7,529 nucleotides of DNA from Spirochaetales bacterium (GTDB lineage Bacteria; Spirochaetota; Spirochaetia; B11-G9): positions 1 through 7,529 of the forward strand of contig JALTGJ010000376.1 in assembly GCA_027077185.1 (NCBI GenBank), written 5' to 3'. The notes below the pieces were generated by a model. That model was given only the letters and a program-made list of their open reading frames with translations. It had not been told where the DNA came from and made no database searches. A program made the translations under genes and the position numbers. Of this stretch, positions 1-5,523 are shown piece after piece. Positions within the stretch are counted from its first letter, which is position 1; each line of letters opens with the position of its first letter.

Positions 1-110
1 ATTGGATATAGGGACATATTTACCCTGCAAATAATAGTAGAGAGAAGAATCAGCAGTACAAAGGCTTTATTTTCCGGTTTTAAAAGGGATAATATGACTC
101 GAAGTATCAT
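1..110 (-). CDS. Possible 5' part of a membrane or exported protein, cut by the window edge
   Basis: A minus-strand frame opens with ATG at 110-108, directly after an in-frame TAA, and stays open to base 1 (36 codons). It overlaps the 3' end of the TPR gene by 44 bases. The predicted start is MILRVILSLLKPENK, followed by a strongly hydrophobic run, AFVLLILLSTIIC, then R. This looks like an N-terminal membrane segment or signal peptide. No clear ribosome binding site precedes the ATG at 110. A second in-frame ATG at 17-15 has an AGGG five bases upstream (26-23) and would skip the hydrophobic segment. Another frame is also open over the last 66 bases, so openness alone is weak evidence. The hydrophobic pattern and same-strand position after the TPR gene suggest a third gene of the same operon. 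Function cannot be assigned from this fragment. Confidence 0.4.
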   Translation of the reverse strand, partial: MILRVILSLLKPENKAFVLLILLSTIICRVNMSLYP

Positions 111-630
111 TTACAGAGTCAGATAAATTTATTTTTATATCTGTGTAGGGAAAATCTATTTCAATATCTTTAAAAATGATCATTTTTTCCGCTTTACTTT
201 GACCATATAGAATTCCGGAATCCAGAACCTGCTCCCAATATATTGTTATAAGATCAAGAATCATATCTTTTTCTGCATCAGATTCAATTTTTCCGGACTC
301 CTTCCTTTTAAGATAATTTGATAACTGTATTATAAAAAAATAACTCTTATCATCATTCAGACGATTTCCAGGAAAAATATTTCGCAGAACTCTCTCTGCG
401 TCACCATTCCTGTCAGCACATACAGCAGCATCCCAGCTTCTTACAGCAGGAATAATACAACCAAGTTTTTTAAAGGCTACACCAAGGTTAAAAAAAATAT
501 CTGCAAGATCAACATGGTTTTCAACAGGACAGTCCCTTACCGAATTATGTAAATATTTAAGAGCATCTTTAAGGGAATGATTATTAATACACTTTTTCCC
601 TTTAAAAAGATTATCCTTCCAGCTTTCCAT
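67..630 (-). CDS. TPR-like repeat protein, about 187 residues
   Basis: This is a small helical protein that probably mediates protein-protein contacts; no enzyme motif is visible. Residues about 43-74 follow the tetratricopeptide pattern well (NLGVAFKKLG, then AVRSWDAAV, with the canonical small and aromatic positions). Residues about 8-37 form a weaker preceding helical pair. The rest is charged and amphipathic, ending in a short beta-like tail (IEIDFPYTDIKINL, about 157-170). I chose the ATG at 630 because GGAG (641-638) lies seven bases upstream. The longer version from 708 adds 26 residues with no ribosome binding site and overlaps a better-supported small ORF. From 630 the protein has no signal peptide and would be cytoplasmic. 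The gene lies two bases after the stop of the small lipoprotein-like ORF, with its ribosome binding site inside that ORF, which suggests translational coupling. The specific function is unknown. Confidence 0.8.
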   Translation of the reverse strand: MESWKDNLFKGKKCINNHSLKDALKYLHNSVRDCPVENHVDLADIFFNLGVAFKKLGCIIPAVRSWDAAVCADRNGDAERVLRNIFPGNRLNDDKSYFFIIQLSNYLKRKESGKIESDAEKDMILDLITIYWEQVLDSGILYGQSKAEKMIIFKDIEIDFPYTDIKINLSDSVNDTSSHIIPFKTGK

Positions 631-632
631 AA

Positions 633-761
633 TTATTCTCCACTTCCACAAGATACAAAGCAATACAGAGGAAGGCAAGTTATTATTTTCAAGGAATTCA
701 ACAAACATCGCAAAAGGCTTTTTTTATTAGTTAAATCCTGCTTGACGATACAACTTTTCAT
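633..761 (-). CDS. Candidate 42-residue lipoprotein-like small ORF
   Basis: This ORF is easily missed because of its size. It starts with ATG at 761-759 behind AGGAGA seven bases upstream, one of the best ribosome binding sites in the window, and ends at TAA 635-633, two bases before the TPR gene's ATG. The product has a basic N-region (MKSC... NKKSLLR), a hydrophobic stretch (residues 24-37) and a lipobox-like FVSC with Cys38, then only GSGE. A mature lipopeptide of five residues would be extreme. It has five cysteines in 42 residues (4, 19, 29, 34, 38). Alternatives: a leader peptide that couples translation to the TPR gene; the signal peptide of a lipoprotein split from the TPR gene by a single-base change or a -1 frameshift (a -1 shift after GAA would read on through IIMESW into the TPR protein); or a chance ORF. 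No homologue is known to me. Confidence 0.45.
   Translation of the reverse strand: MKSCIVKQDLTNKKSLLRCLLNSLKIITCLPLYCFVSCGSGE
638..641 (-). promoter_or_regulatory. Ribosome binding site that fixes the TPR gene start
   Basis: Minus-strand GGAG lies seven bases before the ATG at 630. It falls inside the last codons of the upstream 42-codon ORF, so ribosomes finishing that ORF would sit on it. This favours the 187-residue start over the longer one at 708. Confidence 0.6.
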
Positions 762-770
762 GTTTATATT
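742..770 (+). promoter_or_regulatory. Candidate sigma-70 promoter P1 for groES
   Basis: TTGACG (742-747) and TATATT (765-770) are separated by exactly 17 bases. A transcript would start near 777 and give a leader of about 50 bases before groES. The element lies over the start region of the minus-strand 42-codon ORF, so the two transcription units would overlap head to head. The assignment rests on sequence match alone. Confidence 0.5.
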
Positions 771-794
771 CTCCTAGAACCATTAAGAACTTAT

Positions 795-803
795 TGGTAT
801 AAT
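795..803 (+). promoter_or_regulatory. Candidate extended -10 promoter P2 for groES
   Basis: TGG followed by a perfect TATAAT (798-803) gives a consensus extended -10, which can work without a good -35. The -35 position here is poor. The start would be near 810, leaving a short leader that contains the groES ribosome binding site. Minus-strand TATTAT (804-799) overlaps it and could serve as the -10 of the divergent unit. No inverted repeat of the CIRCE type (HrcA operator) is seen around either promoter. Confidence 0.5.
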
Positions 804-828
804 ATGAAAATTAATTCGGGAGGAAATA

Positions 829-1095
829 ATGAAAGTAAAACCACTTAGTGATCGGGTACTTATTAAAACAGAAGAAGCAGAAGAAAAAACTGCAGGAGGA
901 CTTTTTATACCTCAGACTGCACAGGAAAAAACCCAGACAGGAGTTGTTATCGAAATTGGAGATGACAAGGACATGATAACTGTAAAAGCAGGACAAAAAG
1001 TTATGTACGATAAATATGCGGGAACAACGGTTTCTATCGACGGAACTGATCACCTTCTTTTACGAATGGCAGATATTTTAGCCATTATCGAATAA
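829..1095 (+). CDS. groES: Co-chaperonin GroES (Hsp10/Cpn10)
   Basis: GroES forms a seven-membered lid that caps the GroEL chamber during ATP-driven folding in the cytoplasm. The 88 residues match the family from end to end: the N-terminal VKPLSDRVLIK signature (3-13), the mobile loop (about 15-35) with the GroEL-contacting hydrophobic tripeptide as GGLFIP (23-28) where GGIVLP is commoner, the roof-loop region around EIGDDKDM (42-49), VKAGQKVMYDKYAG (52-65), and the C-terminal LLLRMADILAIIE. The length is at the short end of normal. The ATG has GGGAGGA (818-824) a few bases upstream, so the start is secure. No groEL follows: a hairpin terminator comes right after, so this is a single-gene unit and GroEL must be encoded elsewhere. 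Separate groES and groEL loci occur in some spirochaetes, including Treponema as I recall. Confidence 0.97.
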   Translation: MKVKPLSDRVLIKTEEAEEKTAGGLFIPQTAQEKTQTGVVIEIGDDKDMITVKAGQKVMYDKYAGTTVSIDGTDHLLLRMADILAIIE

Positions 1096-1110
1096 GATCC
1101 ATTTTAAATG

Positions 1111-1152
1111 CAAACTAATAAGCTGCCTGGTTTGGCAGCTTTTTTTAGTTTG
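1111..1152 (+). terminator. Rho-independent terminator after groES, extended to a nearly symmetrical hairpin
   Basis: AGCTGCC (1121-1127) pairs with GGCAGCT (1134-1140) around a six-base loop, followed by a run of Ts to 1146. This is a strong terminator for groES. An outer arm, CAAACTAA (1111-1118) with TTAGTTTG (1145-1152), also matches perfectly, so the whole structure spans 42 bases with a small internal loop. Read on the minus strand, the same hairpin is followed by a poorer T-tract. It is the only visible candidate terminator for the convergent helicase gene ending at 1173. Confidence 0.9.
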
Positions 1153-1172
1153 AGACAGGAACAACAACGCTG

Positions 1173-3677
1173 CTATCTAAAAATATCGCTATTATAAAGA
1201 AAATTTTCCATATCCTCATAAACCTTTTTGGAATTCCCAATACTTTTTGCTGTTTCAGGTAAGGTAGCTGACAAAATAGAACCATAACGCTTGCGTATTA
1301 TTCTCGGATCCAGAATAAGGACTACACCATAGTCAGACTTTCTTCTCATTAGTCTGCCAAAACCCTGCTTTAATTTCATTGCAGCTTCGGGAAGAGAAAG
1401 ATCCATAAAAGGATTTCCCCCTTTTTTTTCTATAACTTCAATTCTGGCTTTGATAATGGGATCCGTAGGAACTCTAAAGGGTAATTTACAAATAATTACA
1501 AGCTTTAAAGAATCTCCCGGTGCATCCACTCCTTCCCAAAAGCTGTCTGTTGCAAAAAGAACACTTGATATATCTTTATTAAATTTTGACAAAAGTCTTG
1601 ACCTGTCAAGACTCCCCTGTTTCATTACAGTAATACCCTGTCTGGTCAAAAGAGGTTCAAGTTCACTGTACGTATTATTAAGCATACTATAGGAAGTAAA
1701 AAGAATAAGAGCACTGCCTTCTGATATTTCTACAGTATCAGCTATTATCCTGGAAACGTAATCCTGATATTCACTGCTTCCCGGATCCGGAGCATCATCA
1801 GGAATACCAAGCATTACTCTTTTCCTATATTGAAAAGGTGATTTTAACAGATATTCCTTTACTCTTTCCTCTGGAATTTTATCCAGCCCTATTCTTCCCT
1901 TCCAGTAGTTAAATTTTTTCTGGACAGTTAAGGTTGCAGAGGTAAAAACTGCAGTCTCCATGGGTTCAAACAATGATTCCCGCATCATATCTGAAATATC
2001 AAGGGGAGTATCAGAAAAAGAATAAAAGGATTCACCTCTGGAAGTTCTCTTACTTTCCACCCAAAAAATGTTATTTTCTTTTGTTGAATATTCAAGAAAC
2101 CCATTCAAAACAGATGCAAGACCTTTTAATCTCTGTATTGCAACTTTCATCTCAAATACATCAGAATTATCATCTTCTTCGGAAAATAAAATCTCTCCAC
2201 CGTCATTTATATAAGTTATTAGTTTAATTATTTTTTTATGAAGATCGCTTATACTTTCCAAAACAGGATCCATTACATCTGAACTTATCTTTGTTGTAAA
2301 ACGCAGGGAATAACTGCCACTCATAAGAAAAGCTGTGTTTGTATCCAGAGTATCTGCAGCTAATCTAACCGAAGCAGTCAGAACAGGAATATCTTTATAA
2401 TCTTCCGGATTTACCATCATTTTCTGCATGTTTACTGAAAGACCGACATTTCGTGATTTCCTTCGACTAAAAATTCTATTACAATATCTGTAAAGAATAA
2501 ATTTATTATAATTTTGCGAAAAAAAACTTGTGGCACTGTTTTCAATGGTATGAGCCTCATCTAAAACCACCCTGGAAAAAGGAGGGAGAACTGCAGTACC
2601 ATCATACCCTGCTCCATTCATTCTCATAGCCAAATCGGAAAAGAGCAGATGATGATTAACTACAAGAATATTTGCAGATGCTGCCTCTTTTTTAAGCTTA
2701 AGAACAAAACATTTATCCCTGTAATAACAGCGCATTCCCATACATGAATCAGATTCAGAACAAACAGAACCCCAAAGTGCAAAATCAGGAACAAAGGAAA
2801 GATCAGATTTACTTCCAGTCTTTGTGCTGCCTGACCATTCGTGAATAGCCTTTAAGCTAGTGTTATCCTCCTGGAAAAGGGAATTATCTTCCAGGGTATC
2901 ATGAAGTCTCCTAAGACAAAGATAATTTCCCCGGCCCTTAACCAGCACACTTTTAACCTTATTCTTTCCTTTATTACCAAGGATATCTGTAATAAGGGGA
3001 ATATCTTTCTCTATAAGCTGCTGCTGTAAATTTATAGTTGCTGTAGAGATAACAACCCTTTCATTATTGGATTCACACCATTTAATTGCCGGAACAAGAT
3101 AGGCAAAGGATTTTCCAACGCCCGTTCCTGCCTCAGTCACATTAATTAAATTATTATTAAATGCTAAGACAATACCTTCTGTCATTTGAACCTGTGCATC
3201 CCTAACTTCATAACCTTCTATTGCCCCGCTTAACAAACCTCCGGGAAGAAGAAAACTGCAAACATCCCGCATATCCAGTTCGGTATTTTTATTAGTTTGA
3301 ACAGCCTCACTTACGCAATAAACCTTTGTAACAGAGTTATTGACTATGTAAAATCCAACTCCCTGGTTGCCTATATTGGATGCAATCTGTAAATCTGCAG
3401 AGCTTGGTTTTAATACCCCTGTAGGATGGTTATGAATTACAACATCGCTTTCCAGCATAAAGGGATAAAGAGCAGGGGCCGCACTATCATTTCCCCTGGC
3501 TGCGACCATAACTGAAGCTACTAGCCCGTCATCTGAAATTTCCCCGGTAAAAAGAACTTCCTGCCCGTCTGCATCCGCTATAGCAGATCTCATGGCAATA
3601 ATAACTTCCGGTCGTAATTTTTCTCCGCTTTTCATAGCTGCATTATGCCTTTTATACTTTTTTATGTAAATCGACAA
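1173..3677 (-). CDS. DinG/XPD-type Fe-S DNA helicase with N-terminal RadC-like JAMM domain
   Basis: This is an ATP-dependent superfamily 2 helicase, probably 5'-to-3', acting on damaged or structured DNA. Of 834 residues, about 20-125 form a JAB/MPN+ (RadC-like) domain: Glu40, then HNHPTG with His82 and His84, and PSSAD with Ser92 and Asp95, a complete JAMM zinc-site pattern. The helicase follows: Walker A EAGTGVGKS (182-190), motif Ia STATINLQQQ (211-220), Fe-S cysteines Cys254, Cys312, Cys317 and Cys323 (with an extra Cys306), DEAH (373-376), TSATL (579-583), LILFTSYS (657-664), motif V DSFWEGVD (711-718) and motif VI QGFGRLMRR (771-779). The cysteine spacing 5 and 6 matches what I recall for E. 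coli DinG. Related helicases in Firmicutes carry an exonuclease at the N-terminus; here a JAMM domain takes that place. The start is uncertain: 3677 is TTG without a clear ribosome binding site, and ATG at 3635 (residue 15) would keep both domains. tRNA-Pro lies 62 bases upstream on the same strand and may share its transcript. Confidence 0.93.
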   Translation of the reverse strand: MSIYIKKYKRHNAAMKSGEKLRPEVIIAMRSAIADADGQEVLFTGEISDDGLVASVMVAARGNDSAAPALYPFMLESDVVIHNHPTGVLKPSSADLQIASNIGNQGVGFYIVNNSVTKVYCVSEAVQTNKNTELDMRDVCSFLLPGGLLSGAIEGYEVRDAQVQMTEGIVLAFNNNLINVTEAGTGVGKSFAYLVPAIKWCESNNERVVISTATINLQQQLIEKDIPLITDILGNKGKNKVKSVLVKGRGNYLCLRRLHDTLEDNSLFQEDNTSLKAIHEWSGSTKTGSKSDLSFVPDFALWGSVCSESDSCMGMRCYYRDKCFVLKLKKEAASANILVVNHHLLFSDLAMRMNGAGYDGTAVLPPFSRVVLDEAHTIENSATSFFSQNYNKFILYRYCNRIFSRRKSRNVGLSVNMQKMMVNPEDYKDIPVLTASVRLAADTLDTNTAFLMSGSYSLRFTTKISSDVMDPVLESISDLHKKIIKLITYINDGGEILFSEEDDNSDVFEMKVAIQRLKGLASVLNGFLEYSTKENNIFWVESKRTSRGESFYSFSDTPLDISDMMRESLFEPMETAVFTSATLTVQKKFNYWKGRIGLDKIPEERVKEYLLKSPFQYRKRVMLGIPDDAPDPGSSEYQDYVSRIIADTVEISEGSALILFTSYSMLNNTYSELEPLLTRQGITVMKQGSLDRSRLLSKFNKDISSVLFATDSFWEGVDAPGDSLKLVIICKLPFRVPTDPIIKARIEVIEKKGGNPFMDLSLPEAAMKLKQGFGRLMRRKSDYGVVLILDPRIIRKRYGSILSATLPETAKSIGNSKKVYEDMENFLYNSDIFR

Positions 3678-3682
3678 TATTG

Positions 3683-3711
3683 CTTATAGAATTATATAAT
3701 AACTGGAACAA
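3683..3711 (-). promoter_or_regulatory. Weak candidate promoter for the helicase gene
   Basis: On the minus strand TTGTTC (3711-3706) and TATAAG (3688-3683) are 17 bases apart. Transcription would begin at about 3676, essentially on the TTG codon at 3677. The mRNA would then be leaderless or, more likely, use the ATG at 3635. A TATAAT also overlaps this region without a good -35. Read-through from the tRNA promoter is an equally good explanation for expression. Confidence 0.3.
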
Positions 3712-3738
3712 CAAATATAATATATTGAGGAAATTCAA

Positions 3739-3811
3739 TCGGGCTGAGAGGACTCGAACCTCCGATCTCCTGATCCCGAACCAGGCGCGCTAGCCACTGC
3801 GCTACAGCCCG
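3739..3811 (-). tRNA. tRNA-Pro, anticodon CGG
   Basis: The minus-strand sequence folds into a complete 73-base cloverleaf. The acceptor stem is CGGGCTG with CAGCCCG and discriminator A. The D-arm has stems GCGC/GCGC around an eight-base loop. The anticodon stem CCTGG/TCAGG encloses TTCGGGA, giving anticodon CGG for CCG codons. The variable loop is five bases (AGATC). The T-arm GGAGG/CCTCT has loop TTCGAGT. C1-G72 with A73 is the usual identity of bacterial tRNA-Pro. CCA is not encoded and must be added after transcription. It has a strong promoter upstream and no visible terminator before the helicase gene. Confidence 0.97.
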
Positions 3812-3852
3812 AATGCTAAAAAGAATGATTTAGCCTTCTAAAAGCAATTCAA

Positions 3853-3881
3853 ACTATAATTTATGGCAATATTTATGTCAA
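3853..3881 (-). promoter_or_regulatory. Strong sigma-70 promoter for tRNA-Pro
   Basis: On the minus strand a perfect TTGACA (3881-3876) is followed by 17 bases and TATAGT (3858-3853). Transcription would start near 3846, giving a leader of about 35 bases before the tRNA. The leader contains a small inverted repeat (GCTAAA 3815-3820 with TTTAGC 3829-3834) next to the 5' end of the tRNA, which RNase P would remove. Confidence 0.75.
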
Positions 3882-3891
3882 CTGCAGATTT

Positions 3892-3922
3892 AAAAGGAGG
3901 ACCGGCAGTGCTTCTCAATTGA
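3892..3922 (+). other. Strong ribosome binding site before a four-codon ORF
   Basis: AAAAGGAGG (3892-3900) is the best Shine-Dalgarno match in the window, and a GTG follows at 3908 with ideal spacing of seven bases. It opens only GTG CTT CTC AAT TGA. It lies between two divergent promoters. A plus-strand TATAAT at 3855-3860 could transcribe it, but its -35 is poor. It may be a tiny leader ORF, the remnant of a lost gene, or chance. Confidence 0.3.
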
Positions 3923-3947
3923 CACTTCTATATTCAAATGATATGTT
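3919..3947 (+). promoter_or_regulatory. Promoter of the parvulin-Maf operon
   Basis: A perfect TTGACA (3919-3924), 17 bases, then TATGTT (3942-3947) preceded by TGA at 3939-3941, which makes an extended -10. Transcription would begin near 3954, about 31 bases before the ATG. The -10 is part of the left arm of the inverted repeat described separately. The promoter is back to back with that of tRNA-Pro, the two -35 boxes being 37 bases apart. Confidence 0.7.
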
Positions 3948-3974
3948 TTCAACCACAATTATTTTGAAAACATA
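3942..3974 (+). promoter_or_regulatory. Perfect 11-bp inverted repeat, probable operator
   Basis: TATGTTTTCAA (3942-3952) and TTGAAAACATA (3964-3974) are exact reverse complements separated by 11 bases. The left arm contains the -10 and the right arm abuts the ribosome binding site AAGGG (3974-3978). If transcription starts near 3954 the left arm is not transcribed, so an RNA hairpin is unlikely from this promoter. The geometry fits a dimeric repressor that would block RNA polymerase. The regulator is not in the window. An upstream transcript could instead form a hairpin near the ribosome binding site. Confidence 0.6.
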
Positions 3975-3984
3975 AGGGAAATAT

Positions 3985-5517
3985 ATGCCAACTTTAGACA
4001 AAAAAAAAGATAAAAAAAACAAAAAGTCCCATATGCAGGAACTTAATTCTGTTGACCGAAAGAAAAAGCAGCACCCCTTCCTGTGGATTTTCAGTGTTAG
4101 TATACTTGTTCTTATCGTTGTAACATTTGTAGGTGCACCACTTATCAGAGGTCTTGGAAACTCGAGTTCCGATCTTGTTTTTGGAAAATATGCAGATTCG
4201 GAAATAGACTACACCTATGGCAACTACTTTGCCAGACAGCTTGATATAATGCAGAATCAATTTAAGTCCAATGGAAATGATAATCCTCAGTATGAACTCT
4301 ACCAGGTCTGGAAGGGTGCGTTTGACAGGACTGTATTCCATACAGCTATACTGTACACTGCAAAAATCAGCGGCTTGTATGTATCAGACAGACGAATAGA
4401 CAAAGCATTAACTCAGTATGGACCCTATATGGATAATGGCAAATTCAGTGCTGCCATTTACAATGCCACATCCAGTGCAGATAAAAATTCAAATAGAAAA
4501 CTTTACAGAGAAGAACTTATCCAGCAGCAATTTATACAGGACAACACAGAGAGATTAAGACCTTCAGCAGAATTAAATTTTATAAAAGAAATGTCAAAAA
4601 ATGAACGAAACTTTCGTTATATTGCATTCCCTATCTCGGATTATCCAATGTCAGAAGTAAGCAAATACGGCAGAGAAAATGAATCCAACTTTAAAAAAAT
4701 CAGTATTAGCAGAATTTCTTTAAAAGATAACAAAAAAGAGGCCGAAGCTATTCTTAAAAAAATTCAGGACAACCCGGTTTTATTCGAAGAAGAAGCCCAA
4801 AATTATTCCACTGACATGTACGCTGATAAGGGTGGGGATATGGGACAGGTTAACTATTATTCATTAGCCGGAGATATTTCAAATTCCAGTGATACTGACG
4901 CAATTTTTGCTCTTGGAGAGGGGAAAATAAGTAATCTTATTAAAACTCCTTTCGGCTATAGTATTTACAGATGTAATAAAGTAAGTGAAAATCCTGATTT
5001 AACAAATGAATCTGAACTTAAAAATATTCTTGATTATATGATGACAAGCGAAAAAGGACTTATTGAAGACTATTTTGTAGCAAAGGGAACTGAATTTAAA
5101 ACTTTGGCGGGTTCGGATGGGTTTACAAAAGCCGCTTCCTCTATGGGAATAAGTTATTATATTACCGATTTCTTCCCTATTAACTATGGAAACAGTTATT
5201 TTTTGAAACAGATAAAAACAGTTGATGACAGTAAATATTTTGATCCTGCAGCATCTGACGAAAGATTCCTTACAGCATTGTTTTCCTTGAAAGATAAAGA
5301 TTTAACAGACCCCTCAATAGTAGGAAATGCTGTCCTTGTTGCACAAATGATAAGTGAACAGAAAATGAGCGATGAAGAACTCTCTTACCTTGATTCGTTC
5401 TACCCCTACCTTATCAGTCAAATCCAGCAAAACGAACTTAGCACTGTTTTCCTTAAATCGGATCTTTTTACAAATAATTTTATGAGTGTATTTACTCAGC
5501 GTATTTTAAAAAACTGA
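3985..5517 (+). CDS. Membrane-anchored parvulin-type peptidyl-prolyl isomerase (PpiD/SurA-like)
   Basis: The likely role is folding exported proteins at the outer face of the inner membrane by proline isomerisation or as a holding chaperone. The 510 residues begin with a very basic cytoplasmic tail (residues 6-28, many lysines). One transmembrane helix follows (about 33-55, FLWIFSVSILVLIVVTFVG) with no cleavage site, so the rest should face the periplasm. Residues about 65-235 form a helical SurA-N/PpiD-like region. The rotamase domain is at about 236-333: FEEEAQNYSTD (267-277), GGDMGQV (283-289), then FALGEGKISNLIKTPFGYSIYR (split around 308-329), the classic PpiC pattern. The C-terminal 170 residues are helical and unassigned. 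The ATG has AAGGG six bases upstream. It is the first gene of an operon with the Maf-like gene six bases downstream. Two A-tracts (A9 and A8) lie within the first 12 codons. PpiD is the closest named architecture, but orthology is not shown. Confidence 0.85.
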   Translation: MPTLDKKKDKKNKKSHMQELNSVDRKKKQHPFLWIFSVSILVLIVVTFVGAPLIRGLGNSSSDLVFGKYADSEIDYTYGNYFARQLDIMQNQFKSNGNDNPQYELYQVWKGAFDRTVFHTAILYTAKISGLYVSDRRIDKALTQYGPYMDNGKFSAAIYNATSSADKNSNRKLYREELIQQQFIQDNTERLRPSAELNFIKEMSKNERNFRYIAFPISDYPMSEVSKYGRENESNFKKISISRISLKDNKKEAEAILKKIQDNPVLFEEEAQNYSTDMYADKGGDMGQVNYYSLAGDISNSSDTDAIFALGEGKISNLIKTPFGYSIYRCNKVSENPDLTNESELKNILDYMMTSEKGLIEDYFVAKGTEFKTLAGSDGFTKAASSMGISYYITDFFPINYGNSYFLKQIKTVDDSKYFDPAASDERFLTALFSLKDKDLTDPSIVGNAVLVAQMISEQKMSDEELSYLDSFYPYLISQIQQNELSTVFLKSDLFTNNFMSVFTQRILKN

Positions 5518-5523
5518 TAAATA

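Noticed and set aside
67..708. TPR protein start at 708 (213 residues)
   Set aside because: There is no ribosome binding site before 708, and the extra 26 residues overlap the small ORF in another frame. The ATG at 630 has GGAG at good spacing.
577..777. Plus-strand 66-codon ORF antisense to the TPR and small-ORF region
   Set aside because: It has no ribosome binding site and runs opposite two better-supported minus-strand frames.
771..828. Search for a CIRCE-type heat-shock operator before groES
   Set aside because: No TTAGCACTC-N9-GAGTGCTAA-like repeat is present; only short AT-rich partial symmetries.
811..1053. Minus-strand 80-codon ORF opposite groES
   Set aside because: It is wholly antisense to a certain groES, Phe/Cys/Ser-rich as expected for the complement of Lys/Glu codons, and has no ribosome binding site.
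1450..2227. Plus-strand ORFs at 1450-1692 and 1973-2227
   Set aside because: Both lie antisense to conserved helicase coding sequence and show no domain-like pattern or ribosome binding site.
3919..3975. 18-codon frame starting with TTG at 3919, before the parvulin gene
   Set aside because: The nearest ribosome binding site is 18 bases away, and the frame runs over the promoter and operator, so it is probably chance.
3994..4341. Minus-strand 115-codon ORF opposite the parvulin N-terminus
   Set aside because: It is antisense to a recognisable membrane segment and lysine tail; its own sequence is a shadow of those codons.
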